From NCBI GenBank assembly GCA_905236615.1, contig CAJORC010000044.1, positions 1-7,753 of the forward strand: a DNA stretch of 7,753 nucleotides, written 5' to 3'. The notes under the pieces were generated by a model that made no database searches, was not told the DNA's origin, and worked only from the letters and a program-made list of their open reading frames with translations. Shown here in pieces: positions 1 to 5,142 of this stretch (position 1 is the first letter of the stretch; each line of letters begins with the position of its first letter). Both the position numbers and the translations under genes were made by a program. The DNA comes from an uncultured Lachnospiraceae bacterium. Lineage in GTDB: Bacteria > Bacillota > Clostridia > Lachnospirales > Lachnospiraceae.

Positions 1-135
1 AACTATCATCGGACGGGCATTTCCAATATGGATCAGGTTATACACTGTAGGTCCGCAGACATACATGCTGATCTTGCCCTCCTCTATTGGCTTGAATTCT
101 TCTTTTCTTCTGCTGAGTGTATTATATATCTTCAT
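1..135 (-). CDS. cysS: Cysteine--tRNA ligase, N-terminal fragment (cut by window edge)
   Basis: Cysteinyl-tRNA synthetase attaches cysteine to tRNA-Cys in the cytoplasm. Only the first 45 codons are inside the window; the gene continues past the left edge. The start [14 protein letters not shown] is followed by [10 protein letters not shown] (residues 24-33), the hallmark N-terminal block whose Cys is a zinc ligand in this family, and then by HIGN (36-39), the class I synthetase HIGH-type signature, and ARP. The ATG overlaps the cysE stop by one base (TAATG), with an AGAGGA ribosome binding site inside the end of cysE, so its translation is probably coupled to cysE. Identification is firm despite the truncation, because the Cys/HIGH block is distinctive. 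Confidence 0.95.
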   Translation of the reverse strand, partial: MKIYNTLSRRKEEFKPIEEGKISMYVCGPTVYNLIHIGNARPMIV

Positions 136-836
136 TACGTTCCTCTTTCTTTTCTCATCTTTTTGACAATGCTTTCCAGTTCAAGAAGCCTGTTTGTGAT
201 CTCCGAATTAGCATGCTTAAGGCCTGTGATATCGTCTTTAACAGGGTCGGGCAGATCTATCTGTACCATGTCCTCTCTCGGAATATGTGCATCATGATAT
301 TTTACAATTCTACCCGGAACACCGACAACCGTACAGTTGGGCGGAACCTCGCTTAAAACAACAGAACCGGCACCTATTTTGGAATTTTCACCCACAGTAA
401 AACTACCGAGAACCTTTGCACCTGTCGAAATCATTACGTTATCTTTTATGGTAGGATGACGTTTTCCTGACTCCTTACCGGTACCGCCCAGTGTAACTCC
501 CTGGAAAAGAGTTACGTTATCTCCTATTTCTGTTGTCTCACCGATAATGACACCGGCGCCATGATCGATAAAGAAGCCCTTTCCGATCTTTGCACCCGGA
601 TGTATTTCAATACCGGTTGTATTCCTCGCATACTGTGAGATAGCCCTTGCTATAATATAGTGCTTTTTCAGGTAAAAACGATGAGCAAGCCTGTACCATA
701 GAACTGCCCAGAAACTTGCATAAAGGAATACTTCAAACGGAGAGTGCATTGCAGGATCCCTCTCCTTTACTATCTGAATTTCAGCAAGCACATAATCAAC
801 GACAGCATCTATCGGATTTTTTGCTTTCTTTTTCAT
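135..836 (-). CDS. cysE: Serine O-acetyltransferase
   Basis: Transfers acetyl from acetyl-CoA to L-serine, giving O-acetylserine, the first committed step of cysteine synthesis. The protein is 233 aa from the chosen start. Residues 1-70 are the helical N-terminal domain (RDPA at 27-30, RLAHRFY at 49-55). Residues 78-180 form a left-handed beta-helix of hexapeptide repeats, with [11 protein letters not shown] (91-101, containing the family's catalytic Asp-His), GVTLGGTG (113-120), KRHPTI (125-130, second active-site His) and GAGSVV. The C-terminal 45 residues form a charged helix. The N-terminal domain is shorter than in E. coli CysE, as is usual in Firmicutes. The frame is open up to 914, but a GGGGGA ribosome binding site sits just upstream of the ATG ending at 836; the ATG ending at 845 is the alternative. 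It lies 53 bases downstream of ispF and overlaps cysS by one base. Confidence 0.95.
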   Translation of the reverse strand: MKKKAKNPIDAVVDYVLAEIQIVKERDPAMHSPFEVFLYASFWAVLWYRLAHRFYLKKHYIIARAISQYARNTTGIEIHPGAKIGKGFFIDHGAGVIIGETTEIGDNVTLFQGVTLGGTGKESGKRHPTIKDNVMISTGAKVLGSFTVGENSKIGAGSVVLSEVPPNCTVVGVPGRIVKYHDAHIPREDMVQIDLPDPVKDDITGLKHANSEITNRLLELESIVKKMRKERGT

Positions 837-889
837 AAAAATCATTTCCCCCATAGTTTTACAGCAACCGTCACTGACGTTTACCGCAG

Positions 890-1417
890 TTATCTTGTGT
901 AGCAGCCACCACACTGAGGCCCTGTCACATCAGTCGATATCTCACTGGGTTTTGCAAGCAGACAGACAGCCTCTGCCGCTATCCCCTCTTCTCTTCCCGT
1001 AAAGCCAAGGTGTTCTTCCGTTGTTGCCTTTACGTTGACCTGAGAGATGTCGATCTTAAGCGCTTCGGCTATGTTCTCAGTCATTTTGTCTATATAAGGT
1101 CTTAATTTAGGTCTCTGTGCAATGACCGTAGCATCTATATTCTCTATGAAATACATCTTCTCGGAAAGCATTTCTCCGACTTCCCTCAGAAGCTGCATCG
1201 AATCAGCACCTTCATATTTCGGATCGGTGTCCGGAAAATGTTTGCCGATATCTCCCAGTGCTGCCGCTCCTAAAAGCGCATCCATTATCGCATGTAGAAG
1301 GACATCTGCATCAGAATGACCAAGAAGTCCTTTTTCATGAGGAATATCAACTCCTCCCAATATCAGACGGCGGTTCTCAACAAGAGCATGCACGTCATAT
1401 CCTTTTCCTATCCTCAA
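890..1417 (-). CDS. ispF: 2-C-methyl-D-erythritol 2,4-cyclodiphosphate synthase (TTG start)
   Basis: Cyclises 4-diphosphocytidyl-methylerythritol 2-phosphate to MEcPP with release of CMP, the fifth step of the non-mevalonate isoprenoid pathway; the enzyme is a zinc-dependent trimer. Metal and substrate motifs are all present: GYDVH (Asp8, His10), GHSDAD (33-38), [12 protein letters not shown] with the third metal ligand His42, [10 protein letters not shown] (56-65), and [19 protein letters not shown] (130-148). The start codon is TTG, preceded by a strong GGGAGGAG ribosome binding site, and [10 protein letters not shown] matches the family N-terminus exactly. The TTG overlaps the TGA of the DUF4317 gene (TTGA), which suggests translational coupling. 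The family usually ends soon after the VCLLAK block; here about 20 extra residues follow and contain a CGGC motif (169-172). Confidence 0.96.
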   Translation of the reverse strand: MRIGKGYDVHALVENRRLILGGVDIPHEKGLLGHSDADVLLHAIMDALLGAAALGDIGKHFPDTDPKYEGADSMQLLREVGEMLSEKMYFIENIDATVIAQRPKLRPYIDKMTENIAEALKIDISQVNVKATTEEHLGFTGREEGIAAEAVCLLAKPSEISTDVTGPQCGGCYTR

Positions 1418-2559
1418 AACTCTCCTCCCATACGGTTAGCGATGGTTTTAACCGGAACTCCGTTTACTTCCACATTATCATCTACTTCTATCACAAGACA
1501 CTTTTTGCCGTCAATAACTCTGGCCTCCAGCCTGTTAAGATATTCAGGACTCACATGTATTTCAACATCGGGAGTCTTTACCGAGAATTTCTTCTCCTGA
1601 ATATTGCTTATTATTATCTCAGCATCATCTCCTGCAAGATTTTCAAAGTGCTCATCAAAATGTTCCAGCTTTTCGGCACTCGCACCACTCTCTGCCAGAA
1701 TCTTCTTTAGTTCAGGAGCCTTTAATTTTACGGGTTCGGGATTTTCCCTGTTCTCTTCGACTATCCCGGCGATCGACTCCTGAATGTTTTTCATGATCTC
1801 TATATCGCCCTCATCTCCCATTGTGTCGGAAACAATGGTCTGGAACGACTCTTTCTGTGTACCTGCGGATAATGGCGCTTCTGCTCCAAAAACTTCAGCA
1901 ATGAAATCTTCCATGATCTCTTCGCTTTTTCTCGAATAATAAAGAACCTCATGGATATCAGTCTGCCGGTCGGTAAATGCCGGGAAAAGAAATCCCTTGT
2001 CAGGTGCCTTTACCACCCATTCCTGCTTAAGCTCGCCTATACGGTTCTTTTCCACATCCACACCCAGTTCTCCTTTTGAAAGCTCAACCGGGCAGATACA
2101 GCAAAGAATATAATTATAAACATAATCCGAAGCATCATCCATTTCAAGCTCATCACTGGCTTTTCCCGGAATATCATACGATGCATAGACCGTAAGGATA
2201 CAGTATTTTGCCGGATTATCATAATTGTTGATTATCTTATTATAAAACTCATCAAGAATATCTTCATCAGTAAGGGCGCTTTCCCTTAATCTCATCAGAA
2301 ATTCCTGCCTGCCTCCTGCTGCTTCCTCCGCAAGCGGAAATTCAAGCGGCATAATGGTCTTGCCTATGCTTCCCGTAAGAATCTTCTTAAAAAAAGCAAG
2401 ATACTTATGCATCTCTTCTTCGGGAAGAGATAAAAAGGAATCTCTTGAAACTATCTTCTTCTCTTTCTCAGTACCCACATAACAGGTACATATACGCTCA
2501 ATGGTACATTTATCAGGGGTAAACTGCTTCTTTATCTCAGCTATTTCCGTCTTGTTCAT
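1414..2559 (-). CDS. DUF4317 family protein of unknown function
   Basis: The 381-residue product begins [20 protein letters not shown], followed by [10 protein letters not shown] recognise this as the N-terminal signature of DUF4317, a family widespread in clostridia and with no established function. The protein is soluble and acidic, without a signal peptide or membrane segment. A cysteine-containing middle stretch ([14 protein letters not shown]) lies near residues 150-163, and the last 120 residues are rich in Glu and Lys. The frame is open to 2610, but ATG at 2559 has an AGGAAG ribosome binding site and matches the family start, so the first 17 codons of the longer frame are rejected. It is the first gene of the operon, 4 bases into ispF, with the promoter at 2616-2644. 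Nothing in the sequence gives a biochemical role. Confidence 0.85.
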   Translation of the reverse strand: MNKTEIAEIKKQFTPDKCTIERICTCYVGTEKEKKIVSRDSFLSLPEEEMHKYLAFFKKILTGSIGKTIMPLEFPLAEEAAGGRQEFLMRLRESALTDEDILDEFYNKIINNYDNPAKYCILTVYASYDIPGKASDELEMDDASDYVYNYILCCICPVELSKGELGVDVEKNRIGELKQEWVVKAPDKGFLFPAFTDRQTDIHEVLYYSRKSEEIMEDFIAEVFGAEAPLSAGTQKESFQTIVSDTMGDEGDIEIMKNIQESIAGIVEENRENPEPVKLKAPELKKILAESGASAEKLEHFDEHFENLAGDDAEIIISNIQEKKFSVKTPDVEIHVSPEYLNRLEARVIDGKKCLVIEVDDNVEVNGVPVKTIANRMGGEF

Positions 2560-2615
2560 CCTAATACTTCCTTGCCATGATCTTGCCAACCTTATAACGC
2601 TGGTCAGCAAAGCTA

Positions 2616-2644
2616 ATTATAACACATCTGTCCCCTATCTTAAA
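2616..2644 (-). promoter_or_regulatory. Promoter of the DUF4317-ispF-cysE-cysS operon
   Basis: Read on the minus strand, the -10 is a perfect TATAAT (2616-2621) preceded by TGT, forming an extended -10 element. Seventeen bases upstream is a weak -35, TTTAAG (2639-2644). The expected transcription start is near 2609, about 50 bases before the DUF4317 ATG. It begins right where the U-tract of the ackA terminator ends, so the two transcription units are packed back to back. Confidence 0.7.
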
Positions 2645-2686
2645 CAAAAAAATAACGCAGGCCCAATCATACGATCTGCCTGCGTT
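2645..2686 (-). terminator. Intrinsic terminator of ackA
   Basis: A perfect 9-bp stem (AACGCAGGC at 2654-2662 with GCCTGCGTT at 2678-2686) encloses a 15-base loop. On the minus strand it is followed directly by ATTTTTTT. It lies 17 bases after the ackA stop and separates ackA from the downstream operon. Confidence 0.88.
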
Positions 2687-2703
2687 ACCGTTTCTGCTTT
2701 TTC

Positions 2704-3897
2704 TCAGATAGCTGATGCTGTCTGTCGTGCAATCGACATCTCTTCGTCAGTAGGTATCACATAAACCTTAACCCTTGAGTCAGGCTTTGAAATAAGCGCA
2801 ACACCATCAGCATTCTTATTAAGTTCATCATCAACATCTGCTCCGATAACATGAAGTCTCTCGGATACAAGCTTACGGATAAGGTAACTGTGCTCACCGA
2901 CTCCGGCAGTAAACGTTATTGCATCAACACCGTCCATTGCTACCGCATAAGCTCCGACATATTTTGCGATTCTGTAAGTATATGCATTCAATGCCCTTAC
3001 AGCTTTTTCATTACCCTTAAGATATTCATCCGATAAATCTCTGATATCAGATGAAATATTCTCTGAAAGTCCGTACACACCCGACTCTTTATTCAGGATA
3101 TTAAATACCTCATCATAGCTCTTATTCTCAGCCTTGGCCATTACCCTTACAACCTCAGGATCGATGGAACCACATCTTGTTCCCATGATAAGACCGTCAA
3201 GCGGTGTATATCCCATTGAAGTATCTACTGATTTTCCGTTCTTTACCGCTGTTACAGATGCACCGTTTCCGATGTGGCATGTGATGATCTTGCAATCCTC
3301 TTTTGCCCTGCCAAGTTCTTTTGCCGTTTCAAGAGCAACATATTCATGGCTCATTCCGTGGAAGCCGTAACGACGGATCTTGTGCTTTTTATAATATTCA
3401 TAAGGAATACCGAAAAGGTAAGCTTCTTCAGGAAGTGTTGCATGGAAAGCAGTATCAAATACCGCAACCATCTTTGTATTCGGCATTTCCTTAAGGCATG
3501 CCTTAATTCCCATCATACTTGCAGGATTATGCAAAGGTGCAAGGCTGTTAAGCTCCTCAAGCTCCTTAAGTGTTGCTTCATCAAGAAGCGTTGGCTTTAC
3601 GAATTTATCACCGCCATGAACGTAACGGTGTCCTACCGCATCAATTTCCTCTAATGATCCTACAGCACCTGTATTTGCATCGGTAAGTGCCTCAACCAGT
3701 ACCTTTACCGCTTCATCATGCGTAGGAAGCGCAACATCTTTCTCTGACTTTTCCCCATTTGTCGGATTATAAACAAAATGACCTTTATCTGAACCTATGC
3801 GTTCGCAAAGCCCCTTTGCCATTACCTTTTCTGTCTCTGTTTCAATAAGCTGAAATTTAAGTGACGAACTGCCACAGTTGACTACAAGAATTTTCAT
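2704..3897 (-). CDS. ackA: Acetate kinase
   Basis: Interconverts acetyl phosphate plus ADP with acetate plus ATP, the ATP-yielding end of acetate fermentation. The 397 residues match the usual family length of about 400. Visible motifs: NCGSSSLKF (7-15, with Asn7), VGHRYVHGG (88-96, with the substrate Arg91), AVFDTAFH (145-152, with Asp148), YGFHGMSH (177-184, with His180), HIGNGAS (208-214), MGTRCGSIDPE (238-248, with Arg241), TAGVGEHS (330-337) and PTDEEMSIAR near the C-terminus. The frame is open to 3969, but ATG at 3897 starts the canonical MKILVVNCGS and has an AAGGAG ribosome binding site. No pta (phosphotransacetylase) gene adjoins it: tRNA genes lie upstream, and a terminator closes the unit downstream. 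Confidence 0.97.
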   Translation of the reverse strand: MKILVVNCGSSSLKFQLIETETEKVMAKGLCERIGSDKGHFVYNPTNGEKSEKDVALPTHDEAVKVLVEALTDANTGAVGSLEEIDAVGHRYVHGGDKFVKPTLLDEATLKELEELNSLAPLHNPASMMGIKACLKEMPNTKMVAVFDTAFHATLPEEAYLFGIPYEYYKKHKIRRYGFHGMSHEYVALETAKELGRAKEDCKIITCHIGNGASVTAVKNGKSVDTSMGYTPLDGLIMGTRCGSIDPEVVRVMAKAENKSYDEVFNILNKESGVYGLSENISSDIRDLSDEYLKGNEKAVRALNAYTYRIAKYVGAYAVAMDGVDAITFTAGVGEHSYLIRKLVSERLHVIGADVDDELNKNADGVALISKPDSRVKVYVIPTDEEMSIARQTASAI

Positions 3898-3927
3898 AGC
3901 CTTCTCCTTTATAATGTGTTTTAAGAT

Positions 3928-3954
3928 TGCAGGCTTAAGACTTGATGACCTGCA
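3928..3954 (-). promoter_or_regulatory. Hairpin at the 5' end of the ackA leader
   Basis: TGCAGG (minus strand, 3949-3954) pairs perfectly with CCTGCA (3928-3933) around a 15-base loop. The predicted ackA transcription start is close to 3954, so the stem would form at the very 5' end of the mRNA. It is too short and lacks a U-tract, so it is not a terminator. Protection of the mRNA 5' end is one inferred role. Confidence 0.4.
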
Positions 3955-3960
3955 TTCTTT

Positions 3961-3989
3961 ATAATACATTGAAAATGCGTTTTTGAAAA
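3961..3989 (-). promoter_or_regulatory. Promoter of ackA
   Basis: On the minus strand the -35 is TTTTCA (3984-3989) and the -10 is TATTAT (3961-3966), separated by exactly 17 bases. The start would be near 3954, giving a leader of roughly 55 bases. A second TATAAA closer to the gene lacks a -35. Confidence 0.55.
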
Positions 3990-3992
3990 GGC

Positions 3993-4021
3993 ACTGTTAA
4001 TTGTTTAACGCAGACTGTTAA
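3993..4021. repeat. Direct repeat ACTGTTAA x2 between divergent promoters
   Basis: ACTGTTAA occurs at 3993-4000 and again at 4014-4021, 21 bases apart (two turns of the helix). The pair sits immediately upstream of the ackA -35 and about 30 bases upstream of the tRNA -35. The spacing would suit a regulator bound on one face of the DNA, but the repeat is short and AT-rich and no regulator is known. Confidence 0.3.
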
Positions 4022-4049
4022 GACTAAAAAAATTTTTCAAAAAAAGTTG

Positions 4050-4078
4050 TTGACATTCCTTTTCCATTGCTGTATTAT
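4050..4078 (+). promoter_or_regulatory. Promoter of the tRNA-Gly pair
   Basis: A perfect -35 TTGACA (4050-4055), a 17-base spacer and a -10 TATTAT (4073-4078). A-tracts and T-tracts at 4025-4045 resemble an UP element, as expected for stable RNA genes. Transcription should start near 4085, about 25 bases before the first tRNA. The leader then folds as GCGTCT (4086-4091) with AGACGC (4097-4102). Confidence 0.85.
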
Positions 4079-4110
4079 ATTACTTGCGTCTGACAGAGAC
4101 GCGCAGCAAT

Positions 4111-4183
4111 GCGATAGTAGCTTAGCTGGTAAAGCGCCACCTTGCCAAGGTGGAGACCGCGGGTTCGAATCCCGTCTATCGCT
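4111..4183 (+). tRNA. tRNA-Gly (GCC), copy 1
   Basis: A complete 73-base cloverleaf. The acceptor stem GCGATAG pairs with CTATCGC with discriminator T. The D stem is GCTT/AAGC, with loop AGCTGGTA. The anticodon stem CCACC/GGTGG holds loop TTGCCAA, giving anticodon GCC (reads GGC and GGU). The variable loop is 5 bases, and the T arm is GCGGG-TTCGAAT-CCCGT. G1:C72 and C2:G71 and the U discriminator fit bacterial tRNA-Gly identity. CCA is not encoded and must be added after transcription. It is identical to the copy 126 bases downstream. Confidence 0.97.
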
Positions 4184-4236
4184 CTTTACAATTTCATATG
4201 TCTGCGCTGACCGGAGCAATCCGGCAGTTATTGAAT

Positions 4237-4309
4237 GCGATAGTAGCTTAGCTGGTAAAGCGCCACCTTGCCAAGGTGGAGACCGCGGGTTCGAATCCCG
4301 TCTATCGCT
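4237..4309 (+). tRNA. tRNA-Gly (GCC), copy 2
   Basis: All 73 bases are identical to copy 1, with the same GCC anticodon and no encoded CCA. It is separated from copy 1 by a 53-base spacer that holds a small hairpin (CCGG at 4211-4214 with CCGG at 4221-4224, extended by CTG/CAG around a bulged A). No promoter is visible in the spacer, so both copies are probably cut from one precursor that ends at the terminator 6 bases downstream. Confidence 0.97.
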
Positions 4310-4314
4310 TTTAG

Positions 4315-4346
4315 AATACGCATCCTTAAATGGATACGTATTTTTT
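4315..4346 (+). terminator. Intrinsic terminator of the tRNA-Gly unit
   Basis: AATACGCATCC (4315-4325) pairs with GGATACGTATT (4332-4342) over 11 positions with one C-A mismatch around a 6-base loop. A run of six T follows at 4341-4346. It begins 6 bases after the second tRNA. Confidence 0.85.
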
Positions 4347-4358
4347 ATTAGTTACTTT

Positions 4359-4382
4359 ATGTATACACCATACATTATACAT
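4359..4382. repeat. Inverted repeat upstream of the 47-codon ORF
   Basis: ATGTATA (4359-4365) and TATACAT (4376-4382) form a perfect 7-bp dyad around 10 bases, ending 15 bases before the Shine-Dalgarno at 4397. It contains promoter-like AT-rich hexamers but no clean -35/-10 pair, so it could be an operator or merely AT-rich sequence. Confidence 0.25.
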
Positions 4383-4408
4383 CAGTGTCACTAAGTAAGG
4401 AGATAATA

Positions 4409-4552
4409 GTGAAAAAGCAAAAGAACTGCACTTTCCCCAAAGTAACAAAGACTTCACGCTTAGACAGGATCATCCGAATTTTTAAGATGATCACAGCAGC
4501 AGAGATGGAATCAGTAAAACCAGCACAGAAAAAAATATCAATGCTTTTGTAA
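4409..4552 (+). CDS. Possible small basic protein, 47 aa, GTG start
   Basis: An open frame of 47 codons beginning GTG (read as Met), with a perfect AAGGAG ribosome binding site (4397-4402) 6 bases upstream. The product starts MKKQKNCTFPKVTKTS and is strongly basic; residues 18-33 (LDRIIRIFKMITAAEM) could form an amphipathic helix. It has one cysteine, no signal peptide and no clear membrane segment. I recognise no family. It stands alone after the tRNA terminator and before a long hairpin at 4567. Support is the ribosome binding site and the open frame only; it could equally be a fragment left from a larger gene or chance. Confidence 0.35.
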   Translation: MKKQKNCTFPKVTKTSRLDRIIRIFKMITAAEMESVKPAQKKISMLL

Positions 4553-4566
4553 AAAAGTCATGCTTA

Positions 4567-4607
4567 AAGGGAGTGCCGTTCACGATCGTTAATTTCGACA
4601 CTCCCTT
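4567..4607. repeat. Long hairpin downstream of the small ORF
   Basis: AAGGGAGTG (4567-4575) pairs perfectly with CACTCCCTT (4599-4607), and two further pairs form inside after one mismatch; the loop contains the palindrome ACGATCGT. There is no T-run directly after it on the plus strand. On the minus strand a six-T run follows only after about 10 bases. It may be a weak terminator for either side, but it is not a textbook one. Confidence 0.5.
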
Positions 4608-4622
4608 AGCTATTTGATTCAT

Positions 4623-4745
4623 CTAAACATCCCATTGGACTATACCTCTCGATCTGCTTTTCGATACCCTAATCATTTTCTCGTCGGGCATTTCCTTCGT
4701 CTTCTCATAAGACCTCATAATATGATATGTATTCTTATGCCCCGC
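4623..4745 (-). pseudogene. Possible remnant of a tyrosine recombinase C-terminus
   Basis: A 40-codon open stretch ending in TAG reads AGHKNTYHIMRSYEKTKEM near its start. The spacing GH-x6-M-x2-Y followed by Thr/Glu matches the box around the last catalytic His and the nucleophilic Tyr of Tn916-type integrases. Upstream in the same frame are stop codons, and no Arg boxes can be recognised. The location 300 bases from tRNA genes would suit an old integration, but the match is only a few residues and may be chance. Confidence 0.18.
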
Positions 4746-4931
4746 TTATGAATATCTACTTCGCCTTTTATGCTTTCTGATGAAACAATTCCTATTAAAT
4801 TTTGATGAATAGTACTTCTTGAACTAAGCGCTTAACTAAGAGGTTGACTTGGAAATTTCGTTGTCCGGTGGTCCGTACCTCCAATCCTATGTAATCCGAA
4901 TTTTAATCTCTTTCTTTATCATCTTCTCTTT

Positions 4932-4951
4932 AGGAACCTCCTTTTGTTCCT
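4932..4951 (-). promoter_or_regulatory. Hairpin presenting a GGAGG sequence
   Basis: On the minus strand AGGAAC and GTTCCT form a 6-bp stem around AAAAGGAG, so a GGAGG ribosome binding site lies mostly in the loop. The nearest ATG (4920-4922) is 14 bases away and opens a frame of only 11 codons (MIKKEIKIRIT). It lies within the transcript expected from the promoter at 4983-5011. Confidence 0.3.
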
Positions 4952-4982
4952 TTGTAGAAACCTCTTGTGTTTTGTTGTTATT

Positions 4983-5011
4983 AATATACTACCTCTCTTT
5001 ATAATTGTCAA
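4983..5011 (-). promoter_or_regulatory. Strong minus-strand promoter without an intact downstream gene
   Basis: A perfect -35 TTGACA (5006-5011), an exact 17-base spacer and a -10 TATATT (4983-4988) that matches consensus at five of six positions. The start would be near 4976. It lies just after the terminator of the UDP-sugar pyrophosphorylase gene, so it defines a separate transcript running towards 4567. No gene longer than a few codons follows with a usable start. Confidence 0.65.
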
Positions 5012-5093
5012 TACTATTTTAAATTATTTTTTAAATTGTCTGATAAGTATATTGTACGCTGTATATTTTCATTCAATTCAATCCGAATAAACT

Positions 5094-5127
5094 TAAAAAG
5101 CCTCCGAAAAACAGTTCCGGAGGCTTT
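5094..5127 (-). terminator. Intrinsic terminator of the UDP-sugar pyrophosphorylase gene
   Basis: On the minus strand AAAGCCTCCG (5118-5127) pairs with CGGAGGCTTT (5097-5106) over 10 bp around an 11-base loop, and the T-run continues to 5094. It lies 15 bases after the stop codon. Confidence 0.9.
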
Positions 5128-5142
5128 CGCTATAACATGAAC

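Larger units (their letters stand above)
4553..5093. other. Gene-poor, AT-rich intergenic region
   Basis: About 540 bases with no intact gene. It contains the hairpin at 4567-4607, a short open stretch on the minus strand (4623-4745), a small hairpin holding a Shine-Dalgarno sequence (4932-4951) and a very good minus-strand promoter (4983-5011). Starting from the ATG at 4920-4922, minus strand, the frame runs 100 codons to 4623 but is broken by four internal stops (three TAG and one TAA). This fits either a decayed gene or an untranslated RNA. Confidence 0.6.

Noticed and set aside
837..914. 26 extra N-terminal codons for cysE
   Set aside because: The longer start has no good ribosome binding site and overlaps the end of ispF; the ATG at 836 has GGGGGA just upstream and gives the family N-terminus.
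1258..1710. 150-codon plus-strand frame
   Set aside because: Antisense to ispF and the DUF4317 gene, with no family resemblance.
2560..2610. 17 extra N-terminal codons for the DUF4317 gene
   Set aside because: They overlap the predicted transcription start and leader, while [11 protein letters not shown] has a ribosome binding site and matches the family start.
3274..3654. 126-codon plus-strand frame opposite ackA
   Set aside because: It lies wholly inside the well-supported ackA gene on the other strand, and has no ribosome binding site or recognisable motif.
3898..3969. 24 extra N-terminal codons for ackA
   Set aside because: They cover the predicted promoter and leader hairpin; MKILVVNCGS is the canonical acetate kinase start with AAGGAG before it.
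4037..4394. Open frames on both strands across the tRNA genes (115 and 60 codons)
   Set aside because: They read through the two tRNA genes; their internal repeated peptide is the duplicated tRNA sequence, not a protein repeat.
4861..4880. GGTGGTCCG on the plus strand, resembling the T-box GGTGGNACCGCG motif
   Set aside because: The conserved ACCGCG half is wrong, there is no specifier stem, no terminator follows, and no aminoacyl or amino-acid gene lies downstream on that strand.
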